This document shows positions 38,443 through 47,190 of a stretch of 64,000 nucleotides of DNA, piece by piece. Position 1 is the stretch's first letter. Each line of letters opens with the position of its first letter. The stretch comes from Flavobacterium sp. JAD_PAG50586_2 (lineage in GTDB: Bacteria; Bacteroidota; Bacteroidia; Flavobacteriales; Flavobacteriaceae): NCBI GenBank assembly GCA_023213215.1, contig CP096136.1, forward strand, positions 3,224,001-3,288,000, read 5' to 3'. The translations under genes and the position numbers were made by a program. The notes beneath the pieces are model-generated. The model searched no databases, was not told the DNA's origin, and worked only from the letters and a program-made list of their open reading frames with translations.

Positions 38443-38462
38443 CTTGTAAATTAAAATTAAAT

Positions 38463-38825
38463 TTAAGGATTTAGTTTAAGGTACGAGTTATACGACAACG
38501 CCAGTATTACTAAAAAGATGAGTGGTAAAAAGGCAAAAAAGCCCACTCCGTCCACACAGAAATAGCTGATGCTGGCAAATAAGAAGTCAAATATGAAGCC
38601 CGCGTATGCCCATTCCTTTATACGTTTAGGAACTATTGGTATCATTAAGGCTAAGGTTCCGGCCACTTTGAAAAGTGCTAACGCATTTCCAAAATAGATA
38701 GGGTATCCCAAATGACTTAAGCCTTGTTTTGCTTCTTCAGAATTGAAACCGAAAGCGGATCCAACGCCTTCCATTAAAAAAATTATGGTCGTTGTGACCC
38801 AAAAGATAATTTTGTGTTTTTTCAT
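38463..38825 (-). CDS. DoxX-family membrane protein
   Basis: 120 residues from MKKHKIIFWVTTTIIFLMEG; the 51-base upstream extension of the frame is not family-like. Four membrane helices and the DoxX/SURF4-like text KQGLSHLGYPIYFGNALALF, KVAGTLALMIPIVPKRIKEW. Often found with SRPBCC and DHFR-like genes in flavobacteria; function unknown. Last gene of the ArsR operon. Confidence 0.88.
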   Translation of the reverse strand: MKKHKIIFWVTTTIIFLMEGVGSAFGFNSEEAKQGLSHLGYPIYFGNALALFKVAGTLALMIPIVPKRIKEWAYAGFIFDFLFASISYFCVDGVGFFAFLPLIFLVILALSYNSYLKLNP

Positions 38826-38881
38826 TTGCTTTAGTATTAGATTGGATTTATAAGAATATAAAAGTATGAAAGTCATAGCTT

Positions 38882-39844
38882 TTAAACAATCACTACATTA
38901 ATCATCCAGTTAATTCCATATTTATCAGTAAGGCTTCCGAAGTACGCTCCAAAGAACATATCGGCTAATGGCATTGTAACTTCACCACCGGTGGCTAGTT
39001 CGTCAAAGATTCGTTTGGCTTCTTCCTTGGTTTCGGGCTCGATACAGATGTGCATATTGTTGCCAGGCGTGAGTGTAAAGCCCATTTCAGGCGGTGCATC
39101 AGTAGCCATTAATATATGCCCGCCCGTAATTGGGAGTTCGATATGCAGTACCATTTTCTTGATAGCCTCGGCAACCGGTGGGTGATTCGAGTCGGCAGGG
39201 ATGTCTTCAAACCGCGTGATGCCGTTTATAAAATCTGTTTTGAATACCGATTTATAAAACAAAAACGCTTCTTCGGTATTGCCAGGGAAGTTCAGATAGC
39301 TGCAGGTTCTTGCCGTATTGCTGGGTTTGCTCTGCCTGCGCAGCCAGAATTGTGCTTCAATGTACTGGTCAAGATTTTGCATAGCCATAGTAAAGCCTTC
39401 CTTGAATCCGAGGGCGATTACCTTTTCGAGATCTTCGAGGCTTGCGTATTGTGCCACAATCGACACCAGCGTCTTATCACCAGCCTGCGAGAAATCATTC
39501 GTCCATAGTGTTCTGGGCATATCAGTATTTACGTTTCCTTTTTCATCGCAAAAGGCATCGAGTCCGGTAAAGCTCTTTTCGATAGTAATCTTTTGGTAGT
39601 CGTTTTTGCAGTAATGCCTGGCGCCTTCGGGGCTTTCCATATAGTAGAGCCACGTGCCGCCTTCACGGAAATCCATCGAAATTGTATTGGTTATATAGGG
39701 TTTTGGTGCCCACCACTGGTCTAATATTTCTGGAGTAGTCCAGGCTTGCCATACCACATCTATAGTGGAATTGAATTCTCTCTTAACGTTTACCGTATTG
39801 TTTTCCTTGTTAACTATAAAGTCGAATAATAAGTTGCTGTTCAT
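38882..39844 (-). CDS. SRPBCC (AHSA1-like) / VOC (PhnB-like) two-domain protein
   Basis: 320 residues, two domains in one frame. Residues 1-165 are an AHSA1-type SRPBCC domain (VWQAWTTPEILDQWWAPKPY, EDLEKVIALGFKEGFTMAM). After a short linker, residues 185-320 are a PhnB-like VOC domain (SYLNFPGNTEEAFLFYKSVF, GGEVTMPLADMFFGAYFGSL). Both are complete. The SRPBCC half is a paralogue of the two genes at 41103 and 41610. Substrate unknown. Fused by design or by loss of a stop; no homopolymer fault is visible at the join. Confidence 0.88.
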   Translation of the reverse strand: MNSNLLFDFIVNKENNTVNVKREFNSTIDVVWQAWTTPEILDQWWAPKPYITNTISMDFREGGTWLYYMESPEGARHYCKNDYQKITIEKSFTGLDAFCDEKGNVNTDMPRTLWTNDFSQAGDKTLVSIVAQYASLEDLEKVIALGFKEGFTMAMQNLDQYIEAQFWLRRQSKPSNTARTCSYLNFPGNTEEAFLFYKSVFKTDFINGITRFEDIPADSNHPPVAEAIKKMVLHIELPITGGHILMATDAPPEMGFTLTPGNNMHICIEPETKEEAKRIFDELATGGEVTMPLADMFFGAYFGSLTDKYGINWMINVVIV

Positions 39845-39883
39845 CGTTTTTTGTTTTATTTTTTCTGATAGTTATGTCGCTAA

Positions 39884-40447
39884 TTATTCTGCATTCAGTT
39901 TATAATGAAGCACCACCGTACCGCTTTCGTAAGGTATAGCATCAATTAAGGTAAGTTGTTGTCGGGTGTTGAGCTGGTCAAAAATCCTCATTCCGTCATT
40001 TATCAGTATCGGATTGACAAAGATGAAGAACTCGTCTATGTGGCAGCCAGCTATTAGTTCCGAAACAAAACCCGCTCCTCCGTAAACCAAAATATCCTTC
40101 CCTTCCTGGTTTTTAAGTTTAGCAATCTCCTCATCCAGGTTGCCTTTAGCTAGAGAGGTATTCTTACCAAAGGGTTTATCCAGTGTTTTAGTGAAAATAA
40201 TCCTTGGCGTATTTACCATTTTCTGTGCGAAACTATATTTTGGATTCTCAGGAGTAAAGGCTTCAAAGTGTCCCACAAAACCTTCAGCCATCTTCCGACC
40301 CAGCAGGATTGTATCCGAAGTTGCTGCAAGATTATCAATTAACTGAAAAAGTTTTTCATCTGCTTTTACCGTCCAGTCTAGTTCACCGTTGGGTCCTGCC
40401 ACGTATCCGTCAACAGAAACCTGTATTTGTAATTTTAGCTTTCTCAT
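39884..40447 (-). CDS. Dihydrofolate reductase-family (RibD C-terminal domain) protein
   Basis: 187 residues: MRKLKLQIQVSVDGYVAGPN with GELDWTVKADE, TILLGRKMAEGF and the DILVYGGAGFVSELI pattern of the RibD C-terminal NADPH-binding fold. These stand-alone forms (YwjB/YyaP-like) are common; real folate activity is unlikely. Thirteen bases after the DUF998 gene. Confidence 0.88.
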   Translation of the reverse strand: MRKLKLQIQVSVDGYVAGPNGELDWTVKADEKLFQLIDNLAATSDTILLGRKMAEGFVGHFEAFTPENPKYSFAQKMVNTPRIIFTKTLDKPFGKNTSLAKGNLDEEIAKLKNQEGKDILVYGGAGFVSELIAGCHIDEFFIFVNPILINDGMRIFDQLNTRQQLTLIDAIPYESGTVVLHYKLNAE

Positions 40448-40460
40448 GTGTAATTCCGAA

Positions 40461-41099
40461 TTATATAGATAAAAAGATATATGCGGTCAGCATTGTCCAA
40501 AATATATAGCAGCATACCAAAAGCCTGTTGGCATATCCCACCAGTGCAATTACGCCGTCCGGCACTTGTTTAGGAGGTTTAGCATCCTTCCCAAAAGGAA
40601 CTCCTGCGCTCTTAAATCCCGCTATCATTACCATCATTGTAGTGGCCATTAACCCACAGCTTATCCAGACAAGATGTGTTGAAACCAAAATCAACGTACT
40701 GAAAATCTGCCAGCTTTCAATCGTAATGAGGTTATAGGCAACCAATAATGATCCTATCAGTAAGGTAGGGATTCCCAATAAAAAAGCCAATCCATGCCAT
40801 TTATGCTTTACGTCAAATAATCCGCCCATAATAGCGCCAACACCTGAAATAAAAACCAGGACAACGCCAAAAGCAGCCGAGCTATTGGTCACAATATTCC
40901 ACAATACTATTGCATTCAGTAATGAGCCAAATCCCCAACAGAAAAAGAAGAAGGTCAATAGCGTCTTGTTTTTGCCTAAGGCATATTCGCTGACCATCTT
41001 CCAGCTGGGTTTAAACTCAGGGCTTACAAAGTGTAAGGACAATAGCAGTAACAGTGAGACTGCGCCACAAATAAGTGATAAGATTGCCAATAGAGACAT
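40461..41099 (-). CDS. DUF998 membrane protein
   Basis: 212 residues, six or seven membrane helices, with PSWKMVSEYALGKNKTLLTF and WGFGSLLNAIVLW typical of DUF998. The short loop GGLFDVKHKWHGLAFLLGIP holds the conserved D...H text. Function unknown. Three bases after the neighbouring SRPBCC gene. Confidence 0.82.
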   Translation of the reverse strand: MSLLAILSLICGAVSLLLLLSLHFVSPEFKPSWKMVSEYALGKNKTLLTFFFFCWGFGSLLNAIVLWNIVTNSSAAFGVVLVFISGVGAIMGGLFDVKHKWHGLAFLLGIPTLLIGSLLVAYNLITIESWQIFSTLILVSTHLVWISCGLMATTMMVMIAGFKSAGVPFGKDAKPPKQVPDGVIALVGYANRLLVCCYIFWTMLTAYIFLSI

Positions 41100-41102
41100 T
41101 AC

Positions 41103-41606
41103 CTACTTTTTTAGTGATTCGAAATAATTGTCTAAATAACCTAATGTTGCTGCGAAACCTTCCTTGAATCCCATGGCAATTATCTTTTCAAGTTCCTCCA
41201 GCGATTGCCGTTTTATAACGATGTTTACGGTTGTGTTTCCGTTATGTTCGCTAAAATCAAGGTTCCATTCAGAAGGGCCTAAGGCCGAATTGGGAGTTCC
41301 TTCACTATCAGTAAAGAACGAAAGGAATCTGAAACTGTCTTTAGGGTGGATAGAAGTATATTCCTGGGCAGACCAGCCTTCATTTCCTTCAGGGCTTACC
41401 ATAGCGTATAAACGGCGTCCACCCACTTTAAAATCCATTTCTTTTGTTTTGGAGGTAAAAGGCTTTGGAGCCCACCACTGGTCGAGTATGTCCGGATTGG
41501 TCCAGGCTTCCCAAACCAGGTCTCTGTTTGCCGCAAACTTTCTTTTTATTGTGGCTGAAATTTCGTCTTTATTGATGATGATGTCTAATGTCTGATTACT
41601 GTCCAT
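41103..41606 (-). CDS. SRPBCC (AHSA1-like) protein, paralogue 2
   Basis: 167 residues. Contains VWEAWTNPDILDQWWAPKPF and LEELEKIIAMGFKEGFAATL; about half identical by eye to the genes at 41610 and 38882. The helix-grip fold binds hydrophobic ligands in this superfamily; the ligand here is unknown. Three bases after paralogue 1. Confidence 0.9.
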   Translation of the reverse strand: MDSNQTLDIIINKDEISATIKRKFAANRDLVWEAWTNPDILDQWWAPKPFTSKTKEMDFKVGGRRLYAMVSPEGNEGWSAQEYTSIHPKDSFRFLSFFTDSEGTPNSALGPSEWNLDFSEHNGNTTVNIVIKRQSLEELEKIIAMGFKEGFAATLGYLDNYFESLKK

Positions 41607-41609
41607 TCC

Positions 41610-42113
41610 TTACTTCTTTAGTGATGCAAAATATTCGTCTAATCCTTCTGCGGCTGATGTCAATCCTTCCCTGAAGCCCATTGCAATCGTGGCTTCTAAA
41701 GCAGCTAAATCGGGATAGGAGATGTCGAAGGTTACCAGAGTCCCTCCCTCAATACTGCTAAAGTTACTTTCCCAGTTGGATTGGGGCATTTCTTTATTGA
41801 TGTTTCCATCGGAATCCGAGAAAGCATCTTCTGCTATAAACCTTTTTAGATCTTCCACCAGTGTATAATTGGCTATAGCCCAATGCTCTTCGCCTTCAGG
41901 CCCAACCATCGCGTAAAGCCAATGGCCGCCGGTCCTGAAATCCATTGATTTTGTTTTGGCTTTCCAAGGCTTTGGAGCCCACCATTGGTCTAAGATTTCC
42001 GGGTCTGTGTATGCTTTCCATACTAATCGAAGTGTTGCATCGAATGCTTTTTTAACGGTGATGGTGTTGTTTTCCCGGTTTACGGAAAAATCCATTGCTA
42101 AATTGATACTCAT
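41610..42113 (-). CDS. SRPBCC (AHSA1-like) protein, paralogue 1
   Basis: 167 residues, same length and motif layout as its neighbour (VWKAYTDPEILDQWWAPKPW, AALEATIAMGFREGLTSAAE), so the pair arose by tandem duplication. Its ATG overlaps the arsR stop (ATGA), showing translational coupling with the regulator. Confidence 0.9.
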   Translation of the reverse strand: MSINLAMDFSVNRENNTITVKKAFDATLRLVWKAYTDPEILDQWWAPKPWKAKTKSMDFRTGGHWLYAMVGPEGEEHWAIANYTLVEDLKRFIAEDAFSDSDGNINKEMPQSNWESNFSSIEGGTLVTFDISYPDLAALEATIAMGFREGLTSAAEGLDEYFASLKK

Positions 42114-42430
42114 TGCTGTTTGTTTTTTATAGTTAGTAATATTTCATCAAGCTGGTTGAACTTGGTTTCCCAAATCTTTCTGAACTGTTCGAGCCATTGG
42201 TCTATCGCTTTCATTTTGTCTGCTTCTAATTTGTAATAAATCTCACGCCCAATCTTTTCTTCCTTCACTACTTCACATTCGACCAGGATTTTAATGTGTT
42301 TCGATACTGCCTGTCTGGAGGTATGGAAGTGTTCGGCTAACGCATTAGGAGTCATAGCATTAAGGGCAATAAGTGTAATTATTGCTCTTCGCGTAGGATC
42401 TGATATGGCCTGAAAGACGTCTCTTCTCAT
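42110..42430 (-). CDS. ArsR-family repressor
   Basis: 106 residues from MRRDVFQAISDPTRRAIITL; the start at 42430 is preferred because ArsR/SRPBCC regulators begin exactly there. Winged helix LAEHFHTSRQAVSKHIKILV then VVKEEKIGREIYYKLEADKM. No metal-binding cysteine pair is visible, so it is probably not a metal sensor. Heads the seven-gene operon; the operator at 42460-42490 overlaps its promoter. Confidence 0.92.
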   Translation of the reverse strand: MRRDVFQAISDPTRRAIITLIALNAMTPNALAEHFHTSRQAVSKHIKILVECEVVKEEKIGREIYYKLEADKMKAIDQWLEQFRKIWETKFNQLDEILLTIKNKQQ

Positions 42431-42459
42431 GGTGTTGGATTTAAATATGAAACTAATCG

Positions 42460-42495
42460 GTTGCAAATATAAGTGCAACTTTTCGGTTGCGCAAA
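42460..42495 (-). promoter_or_regulatory. Promoter and overlapping ArsR operator of the SRPBCC operon
   Basis: Leftward: -33 TTTG at 42492-42495, spacer 20, -7 TATATTTG at 42464-42471. Two interlocked dyads cover it: GTTGCA-N8-TGCAAC (42460-42479) spans the -7, and GCAAC-TTTTCG-GTTGC (42475-42490) fills the spacer. Repressor binding would block both promoter elements. The next gene starts 30 bases on. Confidence 0.7.
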
Positions 42496-42542
42496 TAATT
42501 TGGCAGTTTTTTTAGGAATGTTGTAAGGATAGGAGGTAAGGG

Positions 42543-43253
42543 CTATTTCTTTTCCTCGTATATTTTGACAAGGAACAGCGCTAGGTTAGGCTCTACATTA
42601 TTGATTTTTCCTGTATTGAAGCTAACGCCTACGCCATTATACCCGGGGTTGGCAGTGGCACCGTTAATACCGAAGCCGGAAAAGGTAATGAATGAGCTAT
42701 GGCCATATTCCTTTCGTTTGAACCAATAGGCCATTCCGGTTATTCCACCTTTGCTGACCTTGATTTCATCGTTTTCACCAATGTGAAATACTTTATACTG
42801 CCCGCTGCTTATAGTGTGTTTATCGCCCTGTACTTTATACCCCTGTTCTTTATCGGCAGTTAAATCGTCATTGCCAAATACGAATACCTTGTTTTTGGGA
42901 ATGTATTTAAAATTGTCGTTAAAAAAATCGCCGTCAACATAATACGTAGACAGGATTAATTCGCTGTCTGTGGCATTAAGTCGTTTTAAACTCTCCAGTT
43001 TATAGGCATTCGCACCTTTGGACTGTGCGGCATCCTTGATAGAGTAATAGAGATTGGTAGTGTGTTTCAGGCTTCCGGTTGCCTTAATACGTGCTACTAA
43101 TTTGTAGCTTGCCATATCAGTGCTGTCGCAGATAAAGATAAATTGTTGGTAATAGGGCTTTTGGAGTGTGTCGCCTTTTTGAAGGTACTCAATAGTTTGT
43201 GCCTTTACGCCATAGGATAGGAAAAGAGTCAGAAGGATGAGGTATTTTTTCAT
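42543..43253 (-). CDS. Secreted protein of unknown function
   Basis: 236 residues with signal peptide MKKYLILLTLFLSYGVKAQ. The mature part is mixed beta text (KPYYQQFIFICDSTDMASYK, KSKGANAYKLESLKRL-like centre, FGNDDLTADKEQGYKVQGDK) and no domain is recognised. Its start lies close to the divergent SMP-30-like gene (about 100 bases between the true starts), so they may share a control region. Confidence 0.75.
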   Translation of the reverse strand: MKKYLILLTLFLSYGVKAQTIEYLQKGDTLQKPYYQQFIFICDSTDMASYKLVARIKATGSLKHTTNLYYSIKDAAQSKGANAYKLESLKRLNATDSELILSTYYVDGDFFNDNFKYIPKNKVFVFGNDDLTADKEQGYKVQGDKHTISSGQYKVFHIGENDEIKVSKGGITGMAYWFKRKEYGHSSFITFSGFGINGATANPGYNGVGVSFNTGKINNVEPNLALFLVKIYEEKK

Positions 43254-43353
43254 TTGGCTTGACGGATATAGCGTAAAAATAATAAATAATTCACTTCAGT
43301 GTAATAAACAAATCAATTTTGCGTCCTACCTAAAACCAATTAAATTAGACTTT

Positions 43354-44604
43354 ATGAAACAGTGGCAAATTATCCTGACGCTTCTTTTGGTAAACAATGT
43401 ATTGGGTTTCTCCCAATCGCAACGGGAAGTATATAACGCAAGTACTAAAGCCTACGAAAACAAAGACTATGAAGTTTTCCTGAAACTTACCCAAAAGCTA
43501 GACAGTATGCGTCCGTTTCATCCCACCTACACTTATAATTTAGCTTCAGCTTATGCTTTAAACGGTAAAACAGCTATGGCGCTGTCAACTCTTAGGAAAC
43601 TGGTTTTAATGAACAATACCACACCCTTTGAAACCGACGATGACTTTAAGGCACTGCAGGGAACAGAAGGGTTTAATGCAATTTTGGCGCTAAAGAAGGA
43701 CCAGAATAAGTTAGTAGCTTCCTCGAAGCAGGTGGTTACGCTGAGTGAGAAAGATTTGCATCCGGAGGGATTGATTTACTTGCCAAAAACAAAGACATGG
43801 CTGGCATCCAGCATCCGGAAAGGGAAAATAGTAAGCTTTGATATTAAAACGGGACAATCCAGTGATTGGCTGAAGGAAGACAAAATGTTAGCCGTGCTCG
43901 CGATGAAGGCTGATGCTAAATTTCTTTGGGTAACAACCTCTGCGTTTCAGGAGACAGCCCATTTCGTTAAAGAAGACGAAGGTAAAGCTGAGGTATTAAA
44001 AGTAGATATAAAGACAAGGAAAATCATCAAGCGCTTTTCAGTCGATGGAAATCATGTTTTTGGCGATTTGGTTGTGGGCAAAAATGGCATTGTATATGTT
44101 TCCGATAGTGGAAAGCCAATGGTGTATAAAATACAAAATGACTTGATATCCGAATTTGCTTCGTTCGAAAAGGATGGTTTTAATCTACAGGGATTGGCTT
44201 TCAATAAAGAGCAAAGCAAATTGTTTGTCGCTGATTATCTAAAAGGGATTGCCGTAATTGATATGCAATCCATGAGCAAAACGTGGTTAAGTTTTCCTGA
44301 AGGTGCCAGTGCTAAAGGTATTGATGGTCTGGTGTTTTATGATAATACATTAGTAGCTATACAAAACGGAGTGAAACCGATTAGGATAATGCAATTCCGT
44401 TTGAACGAACAGCAGCATCAATTTAGTGGTTTTAAGGTATTGGACAATAACAGGCCTGAGTTCAACGAACCCGCATTAGCGACAGTGGTTGGGGGAATGC
44501 TTTACTTCTTTGCCAATTCGCCATGGAACGCTTATGATAAGATGGGTGATTTGGATACAACTAAAGTGAGTAATCCGATGGTGTTTAGCTGTAAACTGGA
44601 TTAG
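43354..44604 (+). CDS. Secreted SMP-30/gluconolactonase-like beta-propeller protein
   Basis: 416 residues from MKQWQIILTLLLVNNVLGFS, a signal peptide; the in-frame 117 bases upstream are not used. Residues 25-115 look like TPR helices (NASTKAYENKDYEVFLKLTQ, YNLASAYALNGKTAMALSTL). Residues 130-416 form six propeller blades (LHPEGLIYLPKTKTWLASSI, DGNHVFGDLVVGKNGIVYVS, FNLQGLAFNKEQSKLFVADY). Activity unknown; sugar lactonase residues cannot be confirmed. Confidence 0.8.
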   Translation: MKQWQIILTLLLVNNVLGFSQSQREVYNASTKAYENKDYEVFLKLTQKLDSMRPFHPTYTYNLASAYALNGKTAMALSTLRKLVLMNNTTPFETDDDFKALQGTEGFNAILALKKDQNKLVASSKQVVTLSEKDLHPEGLIYLPKTKTWLASSIRKGKIVSFDIKTGQSSDWLKEDKMLAVLAMKADAKFLWVTTSAFQETAHFVKEDEGKAEVLKVDIKTRKIIKRFSVDGNHVFGDLVVGKNGIVYVSDSGKPMVYKIQNDLISEFASFEKDGFNLQGLAFNKEQSKLFVADYLKGIAVIDMQSMSKTWLSFPEGASAKGIDGLVFYDNTLVAIQNGVKPIRIMQFRLNEQQHQFSGFKVLDNNRPEFNEPALATVVGGMLYFFANSPWNAYDKMGDLDTTKVSNPMVFSCKLD

Positions 44605-44605
44605 G

Positions 44606-45067
44606 TTATTTGGGACAATCCTTCTTGTTTAAAGGCATTGTAGAGTTGAATTTAAGTTGGTTCACATCCTTAAAGCTTGTTCCGTCTTCGTTCATTTCAC
44701 CATATCCTTCAATCAGTTGATTGCCTCTTACTTCAAAGGCCACCTGACGTTTACTTACAACACCTTCCGATTGAAAAGTATAATCAGCTATCAGGATATC
44801 GTTGTTTAGTGTGCCTTTCAAGGTTCCGGTATTTTTGTCTTTTTCTGCCAATGCGTAGACCATAGTTCCCGTTACATCGTTTCCGGTAATTTCCATTTGT
44901 AGAGAAATAGTGCTACCTTTCTCTTCAAAGCTGTAGCAGGTGGTTGTTGTTGGTTGTTCGACAGGTTTTGCAATCTCAGTGGATGGAGTTTTCGTTTCCG
45001 GAGCTTCTTTTTTGCAACCCGTTAAAAGTGTTGTAAAAACGATAGAAAGTAGGATAAGCTTTTTCAT
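44606..45067 (-). CDS. Small lipoprotein
   Basis: 153 residues, lipoprotein signal ending LLTGC (Cys18), a Thr/Pro-rich tether (ETKTPSTEIAKPVEQPTTTT), then beta text YSFEEKGSTISLQMEITGND and GTLKGTLNNDILIADYTFQS. Resembles small flavobacterial lipoproteins without assigned role. Convergent with the propeller gene (one base apart); eight bases after the META gene. Confidence 0.78.
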   Translation of the reverse strand: MKKLILLSIVFTTLLTGCKKEAPETKTPSTEIAKPVEQPTTTTCYSFEEKGSTISLQMEITGNDVTGTMVYALAEKDKNTGTLKGTLNNDILIADYTFQSEGVVSKRQVAFEVRGNQLIEGYGEMNEDGTSFKDVNQLKFNSTMPLNKKDCPK

Positions 45068-45075
45068 AGTATTTT

Positions 45076-45516
45076 TTATTGTTGTGGTTTAGTAATCTTC
45101 TTAAAGTTAAATCGCATCATTGGGATATCATCTATTAATAAAAGAAGTTTTCCTTCGCTGTCTATTTTAAATTTGTTGACTTTACCCAGCATATCCATAA
45201 AGGTTGCTTCTCCACCACCTTCGCAATACCTCATGGTTTTCATAGCATCTCCAAAGTGAATGGTATTGTCTTTTAGGGTATATTTTCCGCTATAAACATT
45301 ACAGCTGTTGTTGCCACCAAATTGACTTTCGGCCTCATTAAATGTGATATAAGGTTTTTGTTCCGGATATAATCCCTCAAATGCGATTCGTGGTCCCGAA
45401 ATATATTCCAATTCCCACGTACCAGCATAAAGATCTGTTTTATTAGTTGCTGTTTTGGTTGCGGAACATCCCAAAATCAAAATAGGGAATAGAAGTATAA
45501 GTATGTGCTTTTTCAT
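45076..45516 (-). CDS. META-domain lipoprotein
   Basis: 146 residues. Lipobox LILGC (Cys17). The META/HslJ fold is visible: GTWELEYISGPR, KPYITFNEAESQFGGNNSCN, YSGKYTLKDNTIHFGDAMKT. HslJ proteins are linked to outer-membrane or drug tolerance. Co-directional with the neighbouring lipoprotein and the YitT gene. Confidence 0.88.
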   Translation of the reverse strand: MKKHILILLFPILILGCSATKTATNKTDLYAGTWELEYISGPRIAFEGLYPEQKPYITFNEAESQFGGNNSCNVYSGKYTLKDNTIHFGDAMKTMRYCEGGGEATFMDMLGKVNKFKIDSEGKLLLLIDDIPMMRFNFKKITKPQQ

Positions 45517-45527
45517 AAACTATAACA

Positions 45528-46489
45528 TTAGTGTTTTAAAGGTCTTTTCTTAATCATACCGCCTTTGGTGTCTTTGACGCTGTTCATTACGACAAAGGAA
45601 GTGGGTTCAATTTTCTCGATTTCGGTATTGAGCTTGTTAAGTTCCAGTCGCGTGATAACGGTATAAATGATGTCAACTTCCTTCGTTGCTCCACGTTTGC
45701 CATAACCGCCTTTTCCACTATAAACCGTAACGCCACGTCCCATCTTTTCAATAATCATCTCCCGCATTTTGCCTGGGCGCGAGGAAATTATAGTAACTCC
45801 TATATATTCATCGATACCCTCAATAATAAAATCGAGAGTTTTAGAAGCTGCCAAATACGTTATCATCGAATAAAGAGCGACTTCAAGTCCTAAAAATAAG
45901 CTGCAGCGGAGAAAATCATTACATTGATTACAATAATAATATCTCCGATTGTTGTCCCGAATTTTCGGCTTAGGTAGATAGCCAGTACTTCTGTACCGTC
46001 AATTACCGCACCGCCTCTTACAGAAAGACCAATTCCGGCACCAAGGAAGAATCCACCAAATACCGCTACCAAAAGGTTGTCCTTTGTAATGTCGGGAATG
46101 GTAATGGTTGCCAAACAAATGGCAAGTCCGCTTATGGCTAAGGCTGTCTTGATGGCAAACGTCTTTCCCATTATGCGGTAACCCATAAGCACAAATGGAG
46201 CGTTGACGCAGATAATTAAAACATAGAGTGGAATTCCGGTTAGAGCAGAAACCAGCAATGAGATACCAGTTGCACCGCCATCGATAAAATGATTGGTAAG
46301 GAGAAATCCTTTGAAGCCAAATGTAGCGGAGAGAATTCCTATGGATATCAGAAAGAAATCCTTAACATGACGCCTGGCCATAATTACGAATTCGACATAA
46401 CCCTTTGCTAAAGCATAATCAGAGAAGCTTTTCTTGTCCTGATCGTGTAATGTGGTCTTTATGATTATGCGCTTCCAAAGTGAATTCAT
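45528..46489 (-). CDS. YitT-family (DUF2179) membrane protein (frameshifted in this sequence)
   Basis: About 320 residues after repair. The first piece (45890-46489) has five or six membrane helices (DFFLISIGILSATFGFKGFL, VFGGFFLGAGIGLSVRGGAV, DGTEVLAIYLSRKFGTTIGD). The A run 45892-45896 (T5 on the coding strand, should be T6) ends the frame; repair gives AAAYFLGLEVALYSMITYLA and then the cytosolic DUF2179 domain (GVTIISSRPGKMREMIIEKM, TVYSGKGGYGKRG). Substrate unknown. Confidence 0.9.
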
Positions 46490-46533
46490 ATTTTGGGGTG
46501 TTTTTTGCTGCTTTAGTGATTTTTGCCTGTTCT

Positions 46534-47016
46534 TTACAAAGGTTTCTTTGTAACTTCTTTGGTAGAAATTGCCGAAACCCGGTTTTCAGTATTTACCGTA
46601 ACAAACAATTCTCTTTTAAAAAGTTTCTTTTCATAGTCGATGGCATAGCGAAAAATATGTTCTTTGGTTTTCTTATTGAAGGAAATATCGAGAAGATTGA
46701 GGCCATTAAACCTCCCGTTGCGTTGGTTTATCTTTTTGCAGATAGCTGAAATTTTTTCGCGACTGGCATTCTGCCTTACTTTTTCTGTAGCTTCTGAAGC
46801 TCCGAAAGCCTTGAATTTAGATGTGTTGCATGATTCCAGTAAACGTTTGCCAATTTCATACGCTCTATCTTTCTTAACCACTTCTATCTCTTCCGGTTTT
46901 ACCAATACGATAGATTTCTCTGGAGTTTTAACGGTGTTTGTGGTCGAATTACCAGGCTTTTTACTCTTACAGGAAAAGAGCAGCGCCAAACAAAGTAGTA
47001 GGATTATTTTTCGCAT
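46534..47016 (-). CDS. Small lipoprotein of unknown function
   Basis: 160 residues, lipobox ALLFSC (Cys16), then a Lys-rich tether and a soluble domain (YEIGKRLLESCNTSKFKAFG, NGRFNGLNLLDISFNKKTKE). Not recognised. Monocistronic; 174 bases upstream lies divergent yaaA. Confidence 0.75.
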   Translation of the reverse strand: MRKIILLLCLALLFSCKSKKPGNSTTNTVKTPEKSIVLVKPEEIEVVKKDRAYEIGKRLLESCNTSKFKAFGASEATEKVRQNASREKISAICKKINQRNGRFNGLNLLDISFNKKTKEHIFRYAIDYEKKLFKRELFVTVNTENRVSAISTKEVTKKPL

Positions 47017-47163
47017 AGCTGTGTTTTAATTTAGGATAACGAATGGCAATTTACGATTTTTTGGGCTTTTTACGCTAAAAGATTAACATTTTAAATAGCA
47101 GTTTTATGGATAAAATTCTCAAAATTATTCCGTGTCAGATGTATAGTTTCCGTATTCAATTTG

Positions 47164-47171
47164 TATTTTTG
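47164..47171 (+). promoter_or_regulatory. -7 element before yaaA
   Basis: TATTTTTG matches TAnnTTTG and lies 19 bases before the yaaA ATG. No clear -33. Confidence 0.4.
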
Positions 47172-47190
47172 GGTTCAAATAAAGCCTAAA

